A stretch of 64,000 nt of DNA. Source: Burkholderiales bacterium (GTDB lineage Bacteria; Pseudomonadota; Gammaproteobacteria; Burkholderiales; SG8-41). The stretch spans positions 124,001-188,000 of the forward strand of contig JAHCAI010000006.1 in NCBI GenBank assembly GCA_019634975.1, given 5' to 3'. A program made the translations under genes and the position numbers. The notes under the pieces are model-generated. The model saw nothing but the letters and a program-made list of their open reading frames with translations, searched no databases and was not told the DNA's origin. The number at the start of each line of letters is the position of its first letter. Position 1 is the stretch's first letter. Below, piece by piece: positions 41,807-51,986 of this stretch.

Positions 41807-42904
41807 TCAGTCGATCGTGACGTTGTGGTCTGTCTTGAAGTAGTTCCTGAGCCAGGCCTTGGCTTCCGGCTTGAACGACGTGGCGTCCTTGATGATGGGC
41901 ATTGCCGCCTCGCCGATGAACTGCGGATAACCCTCAATGATGTTGCCGGCCTGTTTCTCGAATTCCGGATCCTTGAGGATGTTGGCCATTGCCGTGCGCC
42001 ATGCGTCGACGATGGGCTTCGGGGTGCCTGCGGGCAGGAAGATGCCCTTGTTGAGCATGGTCATCATCTTGTTGACCGACTGCCAGGCGTCGAAGGCCGG
42101 ACCCGAGGGCTTCTTGCCGAACATCAGCTCATAGGCCTCCCCGACGTGCGGCAGGTCCGGCGTGTTCGGGTCACGCACCAGCGTGCCCTTGCTGTCGGTG
42201 ATGCCCATTGAATACAGCGGCACCGCCTTGCCGGCTTTCACGAGCTTGGACGCGGCCCCCTGATAACCGGGCATCGAGTCGTAGTTGATGTTCAGCTCGT
42301 TGCGCTCGAAGGCGAGGCGCACCGGGCCGCGGTTCATGCCCCAGACATACTTCGGCTTGAGGCCCAGCAGTTCGAAGCTGATCACCGTGCGCGCTTCCCC
42401 CGAATTCGCGTTCTGCCCGCCGAAGACCAGTCCCTGACCCTTGAGCCTGGCGATGTCCTTGGGGCCTTTCAGTCCGAGGCCGGGGTTTGCATACACCACC
42501 GCGCCCTGCGGTGAGAGCACCACCGGAATCCACTTGTCGAGCTCGAATTTCACCCGCGAGCGCTCGAACACGAAGCTGCCGACGGTCGTCGCCGAGATCA
42601 CGATGGCATGGGTGCCGTCCGGCACCGCGCGCTCCTGGAAGCGGTTGGCGCCCGGGATCGAGCGCGAGCCGGGCACGTTGAGCACGATGATCGACGGATT
42701 GCCCGGCAGGTGTTTCTCGAGGAAAGGCTGCAGCGCGCGGATGTAGACGTCCGAACCGCCGCCCGGTGCGAAAGGTACGGTCACCAGGATGCGCTTGCCC
42801 GCGAAATTGACTTTCTGCGCGGCGGCCTGAGTTGCCGGCAACAGCGCCGCGCAGGCGAGCGCGCCCAGCGTCACGATTTTCTTGAATGAAAAATGCCTGT
42901 TCAT
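41807..42904 (-). CDS. TctC-type solute-binding protein of the local TTT transporter (receptor no. 7)
   Basis: A 365-residue receptor, longer and more divergent than the other Bug proteins here. It has a signal peptide to about A-A-A-Q, then V-T-V-P-F-A-P-G-G-G-S-D-V-Y and a less canonical ligand region (V-L-N-V-P-G-S-R-S-I-P-G). It is directly upstream of the TctA-TctB fusion, so it is the dedicated receptor of that transporter. The substrate is unknown, probably an organic acid. Confidence 0.88.
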   Translation of the reverse strand: MNRHFSFKKIVTLGALACAALLPATQAAAQKVNFAGKRILVTVPFAPGGGSDVYIRALQPFLEKHLPGNPSIIVLNVPGSRSIPGANRFQERAVPDGTHAIVISATTVGSFVFERSRVKFELDKWIPVVLSPQGAVVYANPGLGLKGPKDIARLKGQGLVFGGQNANSGEARTVISFELLGLKPKYVWGMNRGPVRLAFERNELNINYDSMPGYQGAASKLVKAGKAVPLYSMGITDSKGTLVRDPNTPDLPHVGEAYELMFGKKPSGPAFDAWQSVNKMMTMLNKGIFLPAGTPKPIVDAWRTAMANILKDPEFEKQAGNIIEGYPQFIGEAAMPIIKDATSFKPEAKAWLRNYFKTDHNVTID

Positions 42905-43345
<441 letters not shown>

Positions 43346-45493
43346 ATGGATCATTTTCCCGAACATCCGGCCGGCGCCTACTCGTTCTTGAAAAGCCTCT
43401 CCGACCGCCACCTCGAGCGCGACCAGAAGCGGCTGCTGGCAACCCTGCTTGACCAGCTCGACGGCATGGTCTACCGCTGCCGCAACGACGCGCAGTGGAC
43501 CATGGAGTTCGTCAGCGTCGGCTGCCTGGCGCTGACCGGCTACAGCCCTTCCGACCTGCTGCTCAACAACCGGGTGTCCTATGACGACATCACCCATCCC
43601 GAGGACCGCGAGCGGGTGCGCGCCGAGATCCAGTCGGCGATCGCGATGCGCCGGCGCTTCGAGATCGAATACCGCATCCTGCGCGCGGACGGCATGCAGC
43701 GCTGGGTGTTCGAGCGCGGATCGGGCATCTACCATGCGGACGGCACGCTGGAGGCACTGCAGGGCTTCGTCGACGACATCACCGAGCGCAAGGCCAACGA
43801 GCACGCCCTGCGCGACGCGGAGAACCGCTACCGCGACATCGTCGAGAATGCCGCGGAAGGCATATTCCAGACCACGATCGAGGGCCGCTACATCAAGGGC
43901 AATCCGGCGCTGGCGCGCATCTACGGCTATGACTCGCTGGCCGAACTGACTGCCGCGCTTGCCGACATCGGCAGCCAGCTCTATGTCGACGGCAGGCGCA
44001 GGGCCGAGTTCATCCGCATCATCCGCCAGTGCGGATCGGTGACCAATTTCGAATCGCAGGTCTACCGCAAGGACGGCACCGTGATCTGGATCTCGGAGAA
44101 CGCGCGCGAGGTGCGCGACGTGTCCGGCAATCCGCTGTATTACGAGGGCACGGTCGAGGACATCACCGAGCGCAAGACCTACGAGCGGCGGCTTGCCCAC
44201 CAGGCCACGCACGACACGCTGACCGGCCTGCCCAACCGCGCGCTGTTCGTCGACCGCCTGGGCCAGGCGCTGTCGCTGGCCGAGCGCAACGGCAGCCAGG
44301 TCGCCGTCGCCTTCCTCGACCTCGACAACTTCAAGTACATCAACGACAGCCTCGGCCACCAGACCGGCGACGAAGTCATCTGCACGACCGCGCAGCGGCT
44401 GCAGGGCTGCCTGCGCGACAGCGACACGGTGTCGAGGCTCGGCGGCGACGAGTTCGTGCTGCTGCTGCAGGGCCTGAACGCCGACAATGGCCAGGTGACG
44501 GCCACGCTGTCGCGCATCCTGGCGGAGGTCAGCCGTCCGCTGCAGGCGGGCCAGCACGAGCTCAACATGACCTGCAGCCTCGGCATCAGCCTTTATCCGC
44601 AGGACGGGCGCGATGTCGATACCCTGCTCAAGCATGCCGATGCCGCGATGTACCAGGCCAAGCATGTCGGGCGCAACAACTTCCAGTTCTTCACGGCCTC
44701 GCTCAACCAGCGCGCGCGCGACCGCCTCGACCTCGAGCACAGCCTGCGCCAGGCGGTGGAGCGGGAGGAATTCATCCTGCACTACCAGCCCAAGATCGAC
44801 CTGCGCAGCGGCGGCATCGTCGGCGCCGAATCGCTGATCCGCTGGAAGGGCCCGCGCGGGCTGGTGCCGCCGGCGCGCTTCATCCCGGTTGCCGAAGAGA
44901 CCGGCAGCATCGAGGGCATCGGCGAGTGGGTGCTCGAGAGCGCCTGCCGCCAGGCGCGGCTGTGGCAGGCGCGCGGGCTGAATCCCTTCACCGTCGCCGT
45001 CAACTTCTCGCCGCGGCAGTTCTCCAACAGCCGCCTGCCGCAGCGGGTGGAATCGATACTGCAGCGCACGGGCGTCGATCCGCGGATGATCGAGATCGAG
45101 ATCACCGAGAGCTGCCTTGCGCAGGAGCCCGACAAGTTCATCAGCACGCTCACGGCGCTGAAGTCCATCGGATTGCAGCTGTCGATCGACGATTTCGGCA
45201 CCGGCTATTCCAGCATGGCCTACCTCAAGTCCTTTCCGCTCGACCGGCTCAAGGTCGACCGCACCTTCGTCCGCGGCCTGAGCGGCAACCCGCGTGACCA
45301 GGCGATCTTCAGGGCCATCCTCGCGCTCGGGCACAACCTCGGCCTGCGGGTCGTGGCGGAAGGTGTGGAAACCAGCGAGCAGTACTATTTCCTGCGCGAT
45401 GCCGGCTGCGACGAGGTGCAGGGCTATTTCTTCAGCATGCCGGTGCCCGCGGCGGACCTCGACCTGCTGCTCGAGGAACGGCGCTCCCGGTGA
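43346..45493 (+). CDS. PAS-PAS-GGDEF-EAL cyclic-di-GMP protein
   Basis: A 715-residue cytoplasmic protein with no membrane helix. PAS 1 (about 30-150) and PAS 2 (about 160-285) each end in D-I-T-E-R-K. Then come GGDEF (about 290-450, with intact G-G-D-E-F near 366-370) and EAL (about 465-710, with the EAL position reading E-S-L near 494 and D-D-F-G-T-G-Y-S-S present). Both synthesis and hydrolysis of c-di-GMP are possible. ATG 43346 is chosen as the first start after the repeat region that leads straight into the PAS domain. Confidence 0.92.
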   Translation: MDHFPEHPAGAYSFLKSLSDRHLERDQKRLLATLLDQLDGMVYRCRNDAQWTMEFVSVGCLALTGYSPSDLLLNNRVSYDDITHPEDRERVRAEIQSAIAMRRRFEIEYRILRADGMQRWVFERGSGIYHADGTLEALQGFVDDITERKANEHALRDAENRYRDIVENAAEGIFQTTIEGRYIKGNPALARIYGYDSLAELTAALADIGSQLYVDGRRRAEFIRIIRQCGSVTNFESQVYRKDGTVIWISENAREVRDVSGNPLYYEGTVEDITERKTYERRLAHQATHDTLTGLPNRALFVDRLGQALSLAERNGSQVAVAFLDLDNFKYINDSLGHQTGDEVICTTAQRLQGCLRDSDTVSRLGGDEFVLLLQGLNADNGQVTATLSRILAEVSRPLQAGQHELNMTCSLGISLYPQDGRDVDTLLKHADAAMYQAKHVGRNNFQFFTASLNQRARDRLDLEHSLRQAVEREEFILHYQPKIDLRSGGIVGAESLIRWKGPRGLVPPARFIPVAEETGSIEGIGEWVLESACRQARLWQARGLNPFTVAVNFSPRQFSNSRLPQRVESILQRTGVDPRMIEIEITESCLAQEPDKFISTLTALKSIGLQLSIDDFGTGYSSMAYLKSFPLDRLKVDRTFVRGLSGNPRDQAIFRAILALGHNLGLRVVAEGVETSEQYYFLRDAGCDEVQGYFFSMPVPAADLDLLLEERRSR

Positions 45494-45720
45494 CGGCGGC
45501 GGCGCAGGTCGCGGCGCGCTGGCGTCCCCGGTCCTTCCCCTGGATTCATCGCGCGGGCTCGCGCGCCCCGCGCTTTTTCCACAGAGGTTTCCTGCGGCAG
45601 GGCTGTGCAGCAGGCTGGCCGTCGCATATGCCCCGTTGATCGTTCATCCTGTCCCGGTCTTGCTATCCTGTGGGCCGCAGCGACAGACAGGTTTGCTTGT
45701 CTTGTCGCAGCGGAAAATTA

Positions 45721-45739
45721 AAAATATCAATAAAAACAA
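45721..45739 (+). repeat. AT-rich 19-nt dispersed repeat, copy 3
   Basis: AAAATATCAATAAAAACAA, followed by ATATTTATAA, between the GGDEF-EAL stop and Bug no. 8. It shares 22 nt with copy 2. Because it lies 67-85 nt before the Bug start, it could include promoter sequence. Confidence 0.8.
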
Positions 45740-45805
45740 ATATTTATAAGCGTTCGCGAGCAGGGCCGCGCGGACGCTGTCCACCAGGCCCGGAGGAGAG
45801 CAGTC

Positions 45806-46771
45806 ATGATTGTCCGCATCGCCGTCATCGCCGTGGCACTGGCCGCCACGTTCGCCAGCACTGCCGCGCCGGCGCAGTATTTTCCGACCCGCCCCATGCG
45901 CCTGATCGTGCCGCTCGCCGCCGGCGGCGGCATGGACAGCGTCACCCGCAACATCGCCCACAGCTTCACCGAGGCGCTGGGCCAGAACGCGGTGGTCGAC
46001 AATCGTCCCGGCGCCGGCAGCCTGCTGGCGATGGAGATCCTCGCTGACGCCGCGCCCGATGGCCACACGCTGATGATGATCAGCGCCACCACCGTGATCT
46101 ACCCGCTGCTCTACAAATCGAAACTCGACGCGGTGCGCGACTTCCAGCCGGTGTCGCAGGCCACGGCCCAGGGCTATGCGCTGGTGGTGCATCCCTCGCT
46201 GCCCGTCAAGAACGTCGCCGAGTTCATCCAGTACGCCAAGGCCAATCCCGAGAAGCTGACCTATGCCTCCTCCGGCATCGGCAGCCCGATCCACATGACC
46301 ACCGAGCTGATGCAGATCGCCACCGGCACCAGGCTCATGCACATTCCCTACAAGGGCATGGGCGCAGCCTATGCCGACCTCGTCGGCGGCCGCATCAGTT
46401 TTTCCTTTGCCACGATCATCTCCTCGCAGGCTCACGTGAAGGCGGGGCGCCTGCGCGTGCTGGCGGTGTCGATGGGCAAGCGGGCTCCCGCGCTGCCCGA
46501 CGTGCCGACCATGGCGGAAGCCGGCGTGCCCGGCGTGGTGGTGGTCAACTGGTACGGCCTGATCGCGCCGAAGGCAACGCCGAAAGCGATCGTCGAGCGC
46601 GTCGCCGCCGAAACCGCGAAGGCGGTGAAAGCGCCGGCCATGCAGAAGCACCTGGTGGCCGACGGTTCGGAGGGCGTGGGCTCGACACCCGCGGAATTCG
46701 CCGCACACCTCCGCGCCGAGAGCGAGCAATGGAAAAAGGTGATCAAGCAGGGAGGCATCAAGGCGCAGTAG
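45806..46771 (+). CDS. Bug/TctC-family periplasmic solute-binding protein (no. 8)
   Basis: A 321-residue TTT receptor. The signal peptide ends near A-P-A-Q, followed by YFPTRPMRLIVPLAAGGGMD, then DNRPGAGSLLA and LMHIPYKGMGAAY. GGAGGAGAGCAGTC before the ATG. It is the first of two Bug genes in tandem with no. 9 (150 nt apart). Confidence 0.93.
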   Translation: MIVRIAVIAVALAATFASTAAPAQYFPTRPMRLIVPLAAGGGMDSVTRNIAHSFTEALGQNAVVDNRPGAGSLLAMEILADAAPDGHTLMMISATTVIYPLLYKSKLDAVRDFQPVSQATAQGYALVVHPSLPVKNVAEFIQYAKANPEKLTYASSGIGSPIHMTTELMQIATGTRLMHIPYKGMGAAYADLVGGRISFSFATIISSQAHVKAGRLRVLAVSMGKRAPALPDVPTMAEAGVPGVVVVNWYGLIAPKATPKAIVERVAAETAKAVKAPAMQKHLVADGSEGVGSTPAEFAAHLRAESEQWKKVIKQGGIKAQ

Positions 46772-46921
46772 CGACGGCGGGCAGACCGCAACGTGGAAAT
46801 GATTTCCGGCATTTGGAAGTCGCGGGCCGGTTTCATCGGCGGAGGTCACAGGCCGGCACGGCTGGGCTATGATGTTCGGGCAGCATCCATAAAAATCCAT
46901 CAATGCAATAGGAGGAGAAAC

Positions 46922-47899
46922 ATGTCGAGGACCTTTTTGCGCGCGGCGATCGTGGGTGTCGCCGCACTGTCCGCAGTGGCCGCAGGCCCTGTCGCTGCAC
47001 AGCAGTTCCCCAACAAGATCCTGCGCGTGGTCAATCCCAACGCGCCCGGAGGCAACAGCGACGTGCTGTTCCGGCTGCTCGCGCCCAAGATGGGCGAGGT
47101 GCTGGGACAGCAGCTGGTGATCGATTACCGTCCCGGCGCCGGCGGCAACATCGGCGCGGAAATGGTTGCGCGCGCGGCGCCCGACGGCTACACCACGCTG
47201 ATCGCGGCAGCGAGCTTCCTGATCAACCCCTCGCTGCTGAAGAACATCCCCTTCGATGCCGAGAAGGACTTCACGCCGCTCGGCATCATCGTCGACATTC
47301 CGGCCGGGCTCGCCGTGCACCCCTCGCTGCCGGTGAAAACCGTGCAGGACCTCGTTGCGCTCGCCAAGCGGCGGCCGGGCGATCTCAACTTCTCCAGTTC
47401 CGGCCAGGGCGCGCTGGGCCATCTCTCGGGCGCGCTGCTCAATGCGTCCACCGGCATCAACACCGTGCACATTCCCTACAAGGGCGCGGGCCCGTCGATC
47501 GTCGACCTTGTCGCCGGCCAGGTGCAGTTCTCCTTCGTCAGCATCCCGGCGATCACCGGCCACCTGCAGAGCGGGCGGCTGCGCATGATCGCGCAGTGCG
47601 GCGCGAGCCGCTTCGTGTCCTTCCCCGACATTCCCACCATGGTCGAGTCGGGCGTGAAGGACTTCGTGATCACCAGCCCCTTCAGCTACCTCGGACCCGC
47701 AGGCATCCCGCAGCCGATCGTCAACCGGCTCAGCGAAGCGCTGCGCGCTTCGCTCAACGACCCGAAAAACAACAAGATGCTGATCGAGCGCGGCGCACTG
47801 CCGGTGGGCAACACGCCGGCCGAACACGCGGCGCAGATCAAGTCCGAAATCGCCAAGTGGAAGAAGGTGGCGGCTGCGGCGGGATTGAAGCCGCAATAG
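46922..47899 (+). CDS. Bug/TctC-family periplasmic solute-binding protein (no. 9)
   Basis: A 325-residue TTT receptor. The signal peptide ends near V-A-A-Q, followed by FPNKILRVVNPNAPGGNSD, then DYRPGAGGNIG and TVHIPYKGAGPSI. AGGAGGAGAAAC precedes ATG 46922. It is in tandem with no. 8 but clearly different in ligand-loop residues, so this is not a recent duplication. Confidence 0.93.
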   Translation: MSRTFLRAAIVGVAALSAVAAGPVAAQQFPNKILRVVNPNAPGGNSDVLFRLLAPKMGEVLGQQLVIDYRPGAGGNIGAEMVARAAPDGYTTLIAAASFLINPSLLKNIPFDAEKDFTPLGIIVDIPAGLAVHPSLPVKTVQDLVALAKRRPGDLNFSSSGQGALGHLSGALLNASTGINTVHIPYKGAGPSIVDLVAGQVQFSFVSIPAITGHLQSGRLRMIAQCGASRFVSFPDIPTMVESGVKDFVITSPFSYLGPAGIPQPIVNRLSEALRASLNDPKNNKMLIERGALPVGNTPAEHAAQIKSEIAKWKKVAAAAGLKPQ

Positions 47900-47973
47900 A
47901 GTGTGGCGGGGCGAAGGGCGGGTTCCCGCCGTTCGAGCCCGCGCAGTTATCGCGATATCAACCAGCCGATCAT

Positions 47974-48037
47974 GGCCGTTCGCCCTGGAGATTCCTCGAA
48001 GGGTGAACGGCCGTCTCGAAGGGTGAACGGCCGTTTT
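47974..48037 (+). terminator. Terminator with a duplicated 3' arm
   Basis: The 5' arm GGCCGTTCGCCCT (47974-47986) can pair with AGGGTGAACGGCC at 48000-48012 or with a second identical arm at 48020-48032, which is followed by TTTTT. The duplicated unit is 20 nt in tandem. Confidence 0.75.
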
Positions 48038-48156
48038 TCTGCGTCATCCTGAGTCCGGCCGGAATCAGCTAGCGAAAGTTTCCGCGAGGATTGTCGAAGT
48101 CATGGCTTCCACGTAATGTCGCCCGGACAGAACGGACGCCGCCTCCCGCGCGGCCA

Positions 48157-49716
48157 ATGACACGCCGAGACATCCTCATGCCGACGCACACGCCGGGTAC
48201 CACCCGGGAGGAACATCAGCAGGCAGCCGTGCAAGCCGGCCCTGCGCGGGGCGAGGGCCTGCAGTCTGCGCCGGGGGAACCCCTGTCCACGCGACAGCTG
48301 ATCGTGCTGGTGGCCGGGCCGCTGCTGACCGCGGTGCTGCTGACGCTGCCCGCGCCCGAGGGCATGACGCCGGCAGCCTGGCGGCTGGTGGCGCTGGCCT
48401 CGTGGATGGTGGTCTGGTGGATCGGCGAGGCCGTGCCGATTCCGGCCACCGCGTTGCTGCCGATTCCGCTGATGCCGCTGCTGGACATCGCGCCGGTCAC
48501 GCCGGTGGCCGCCAATTACGGCCACCCGCTGATTTTCCTGTTCCTCGGCGGCTTCCTGCTGGCTGCGGCGATGCAGCGCTGGGGCCTGCACCGGCGCATC
48601 GCGCTGAACATCGTGCTGGTGGTCGGCACCGGCGCCGGCGGCCTCATCGCCGGCTTCATGGCGGCCACCGCCTTTCTGTCGATGTGGATCTCCAACACCG
48701 CTGCGACCATCATGATGTTTGCCGTGGGGTTGTCCGTCATCGAATTCGTCGCGCAGAAAACCCCCGACCGCGCGATGGTGCGCAACTTCGGTGTCGCGCT
48801 GATGCTCGGCATCGCCTACGCCGCGTCGATCGGCGGCGTGGGCACGCTGATCGGCTCGCCCCCCAACGCGCTGCTGGCGAGCTACCTGCAGACCAGCCAC
48901 AACATCACCGTCGACTTCTTCACCTGGATGCGGATCGGCATGCCCGTGGTGCTGGTCATGCTGCCGGCGGCCTGGCTGCTGCTGACACGGGTCATCTTCC
49001 CCGTCCGCGCCCTGCGCATCGGCGATGCCGGCGAGGTCATTCGCAGTGAACTGGCAGCCCTCGGCCGCATGTCCAGCGGCGAGCGCGCGGTCGCGGTAGT
49101 TTTTGTGTCTGCGGCCCTGGGCTGGATCCTGCGCGAGCCGCTGGCCGCCTGGAGCGGACTGGACATCAGCGACACCACGGTCGCGCTCGTCGCAGCACTG
49201 CTGCTCTTCGCGTGGCCGGTCTCGCGCAGGCCGGGCCGCTTCGTGCTTGACTGGGAATCGACGCGCGACCTGCCCTGGGGCGTACTGCTGCTGTTCGGGG
49301 GCGGACTCGCGCTCGCCCATGCCTTCAAGGAAACGGGCCTCGCCGAATGGATCGGCCTGCAGGTCTCGGGCTTCGATGTCGGCACCTGGGTGCTGGTGTT
49401 CCTGGTCACCGCGGCGATTGTTTACCTGACCGAGATCACCTCCAACACGGCCTCAACGGCGACTTTCCTGCCGATACTCGGCGCGGTGGCTGTCGGCCTG
49501 GGGCTGGATCCCCGGCTGCTGGCCGTGCCGGTGGCGCTGGGTGCGTCGATGGCCTTCATGATGCCGGTCGCCACGCCGCCCAACGCGATCGTGTTTTCCT
49601 GGGAGCAGCTGCGGCTGGGCGACATGATCAGGGCCGGCTTCTGGCTCAACATAATCGCCATCGCCGTGATCTTCGCCGTGATGCTGCTGCTCGCGCCGAG
49701 GGTGTTCGGCGTTTAG
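48157..49716 (+). CDS. DASS/SLC13 family sodium-coupled anion symporter
   Basis: About 519 residues with some 12-14 membrane helices. The two Ser-Asn-Thr motifs of the family are seen as W-I-S-N-T-A-A and I-T-S-N-T-A-S, with G-E-A-V-P-I-P-A-T-A in the first repeat and A-T-P-P-N-A-I near the end. Relatives import di- and tricarboxylates or sulfate with sodium. The start is uncertain: ATG 48157 or 48178 (a TTG at 48091 is also open), none with a strong ribosome site. The hydrophilic N-terminus of about 40 residues is poorly conserved in kind. Confidence 0.9.
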   Translation: MTRRDILMPTHTPGTTREEHQQAAVQAGPARGEGLQSAPGEPLSTRQLIVLVAGPLLTAVLLTLPAPEGMTPAAWRLVALASWMVVWWIGEAVPIPATALLPIPLMPLLDIAPVTPVAANYGHPLIFLFLGGFLLAAAMQRWGLHRRIALNIVLVVGTGAGGLIAGFMAATAFLSMWISNTAATIMMFAVGLSVIEFVAQKTPDRAMVRNFGVALMLGIAYAASIGGVGTLIGSPPNALLASYLQTSHNITVDFFTWMRIGMPVVLVMLPAAWLLLTRVIFPVRALRIGDAGEVIRSELAALGRMSSGERAVAVVFVSAALGWILREPLAAWSGLDISDTTVALVAALLLFAWPVSRRPGRFVLDWESTRDLPWGVLLLFGGGLALAHAFKETGLAEWIGLQVSGFDVGTWVLVFLVTAAIVYLTEITSNTASTATFLPILGAVAVGLGLDPRLLAVPVALGASMAFMMPVATPPNAIVFSWEQLRLGDMIRAGFWLNIIAIAVIFAVMLLLAPRVFGV

Positions 49717-49939
49717 CCCCTGGGCCGCATGCCGGTCCATGATACGGTCGGATTGTTGACGCACGGGGGTACCCTCCTAGAATGGCTGCAGGTGCACCCG
49801 CCGTCCGACTCATCGCCGCGGCGTGACCTTCGGGAGCGGCCGCCCGCTCCGGGACCGTTGCTTACGTGATTCCTCCGGCCACGCAATGGGCGCTTCACCA
49901 CGGCCCGGGTGCGAGGCCATCCAGGCAAGGAGTGCCGCA

Positions 49940-51964
49940 TTGAAGACGATCACGCGCTTTCCGCACCAGTACACCGAAACCGAAGACTGCTGGATCCCGA
50001 TGCCGGACGGCGTGAAGCTCGCCGCCAAGCTGTGGCTGCCGGACATCGCGCAGAAGCGCGGCGTGCCGACGATCATCGAAGTGATTCCCTACCGCAAGCG
50101 CGACATCTATGCGCCGCGCGATGCCATGCATCACCGCTATTTCGCGGGCCACGGCTATGCCTCCATGCGCATCGACATGCGCGGATCGGGCGATTCGGAC
50201 GGCATCCAGGGCGTGTTCTCGATCGGCGGCGAGGCCGACGATACCGTGGAGGCGCTGAAGTGGATCGCGCAGCAGCCCTGGAGCGACGGCCAGGTCGCCA
50301 TGTTCGGCATTTCATGGGGCGGCTTCCAGGGCATACAGACCGCGAACCGCGCGCCCGAGCAGCTGAAGGCCGTGATCGCACAGTCCTTCGCGCCCGACCG
50401 CTACCGCTACAGCCAGGTTTATCGCGGCGGCTGCGTGCTGCTGCGCTCCATCCGCTGGTCGAGCCAGCTGTTCGGCTACAAATCGCGTCCGCCCGATCCG
50501 CAGCTGGTGGGCGGGAAGTGGCGCAAGATGTGGATGGCGCGCCTCGAGAACGACACGCCGCAGATCGTCACCGCACTCCAGCACCAGGCATTCGACCGCT
50601 ACTGGAGCGAGCGCGGCGTCGATTTCCGCAACATCAAGGCGCCGTTCTACGCGCTGAGCGGCTGGGCCGACGGCTCCTATGTCGGCGCGGTGGGCGAGAC
50701 CCTCGAACACCTGTCGACACCGGTGAAAGGCATCATCGGGCCCTGGGGCCACCGCTATGGCCATCTCGGCATGCCCGGGCCGGCAATCGGCCTGCTGCAG
50801 GAAGCGCTGCGCTGGTACGACCACTGGATGCGCGGCAAGGACACCGGCATCATGCGCGAGCCGAAGCTGATCGCGTGGATGCCGCGCTCGGTCCCGGCCA
50901 AGCCGTTTTATGCCGAGTCGCCGGGCCGCTGGGTGGCCGAGGACCGCTGGCCCTCGCCAAGCATCAAGCCGCGCCGTTTCGTCCTCAATGGCGACGGCGT
51001 GCTCGCCGACAAGGGCGGGCGGGCCACCAGGCTCACCTGGAAATCACCCCAGACCCTGGGCCTCGCCTGCGGCGAACTGATGCCCTGGTTCCAGCACGGC
51101 CCCAGCCCCGAACTGCCCGGCGACCAGCGCATGGATGACGGTCAGTCGCTGTGCTTCGACAGCCCGCCGCTGAAGCAGGACCTGGAGATCCTCGGCACCA
51201 CCAGCGCCGAACTCACGCTTGCCGTGGACCGGCCGACGGCTTTCGTCTGCGTGCGCCTCTGTGACGTCGCGCCCGACGGCGCCTCCACGCGCGTGACCTA
51301 CGGCGTGTTCAACCTCACCCACCGCGACAGCGCCTCGCGGCCGAAGAAACTGCAGCCGGGCACCGAATACAAAATAAGCTTCCCGCTGATCGACAGCGCA
51401 TACTCGTTCGCGAAAGGGCATCGCATCCGGGTTGCCGTGTCGACGACGTACTGGCCGCTGGTCTGGCCGTCGCCGGAACCGGTCACGCTGACGCTGGTGG
51501 CCGGCAAGAGCGCGCTGTCGCTGCCGGTGCGTCCGCGCACCCGGCGCGATGACCGGCCGCCGAAGTTCAAGGCGCCGGAGTCCGCGCCGCCCTTCCCCCG
51601 GACCGTGCTGGCGCCGGGCGGGCGCAACCGGACCATACGCACCGATCTCGGCAAGGGCGAGACCGTGGTCGAGGTCACGGACAGCAGCGGACGCAACCGC
51701 TACGACGAAATCGACCTTGTCGCCGAGGCGCGCTCGACCGAGCGCTACCGCGTCATCGAGGACGACCCGCTGTCGGCCACCGCGGAAGTGACCTGGACCT
51801 GGGAATTCGAGCGCGGCGACTGGCACATCCGCACCGAGACCCGGACCCAGGTGTCCTGCACGAAGAAGGACTTCGTGATCCGCGCAAGGCTGGAAGCCTA
51901 CGAGGGCAAGAATCGCGTGTTCGAACGCGATTTCGAGGAGCGCGTGCCGCGCAACGGCAACTGA
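49940..51964 (+). CDS. CocE/NonD family hydrolase (S15-type alpha/beta hydrolase)
   Basis: A 674-residue protein. The N-terminal alpha/beta hydrolase has the nucleophile elbow G-I-S-W-G-G-F-Q, with R-G-S-G-D-S-D-G before it and G-P-W-G-H for the catalytic His. A C-terminal jelly-roll domain (about 370-550) is typical of X-Pro dipeptidyl-peptidase and cocaine esterase relatives. A TTG start at 49940, with AAGGAG 7 nt before it, is preferred; upstream residues in the frame look non-coding. It has no signal peptide. It lies 22 nt before Bug no. 10, so they probably form an operon handling one ester or amide compound. Confidence 0.87.
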   Translation: MKTITRFPHQYTETEDCWIPMPDGVKLAAKLWLPDIAQKRGVPTIIEVIPYRKRDIYAPRDAMHHRYFAGHGYASMRIDMRGSGDSDGIQGVFSIGGEADDTVEALKWIAQQPWSDGQVAMFGISWGGFQGIQTANRAPEQLKAVIAQSFAPDRYRYSQVYRGGCVLLRSIRWSSQLFGYKSRPPDPQLVGGKWRKMWMARLENDTPQIVTALQHQAFDRYWSERGVDFRNIKAPFYALSGWADGSYVGAVGETLEHLSTPVKGIIGPWGHRYGHLGMPGPAIGLLQEALRWYDHWMRGKDTGIMREPKLIAWMPRSVPAKPFYAESPGRWVAEDRWPSPSIKPRRFVLNGDGVLADKGGRATRLTWKSPQTLGLACGELMPWFQHGPSPELPGDQRMDDGQSLCFDSPPLKQDLEILGTTSAELTLAVDRPTAFVCVRLCDVAPDGASTRVTYGVFNLTHRDSASRPKKLQPGTEYKISFPLIDSAYSFAKGHRIRVAVSTTYWPLVWPSPEPVTLTLVAGKSALSLPVRPRTRRDDRPPKFKAPESAPPFPRTVLAPGGRNRTIRTDLGKGETVVEVTDSSGRNRYDEIDLVAEARSTERYRVIEDDPLSATAEVTWTWEFERGDWHIRTETRTQVSCTKKDFVIRARLEAYEGKNRVFERDFEERVPRNGN

Positions 51965-51986
51965 AACCACGCACAGGAGAACCATC

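Noticed and set aside
39838..41820. Very long open frame on the plus strand antisense to the TctA-TctB gene
   Set aside because: The product is Gln/His/Arg/Asp-rich and without any domain. The opposite strand encodes a clear membrane protein; long antisense frames are common in high-GC DNA.
45644..47896. Continuous minus-strand frame across two Bug genes
   Set aside because: It covers both tandem Bug genes in antisense and has a low-complexity His/Arg/Gly composition. The plus-strand genes have signal peptides and ribosome sites.
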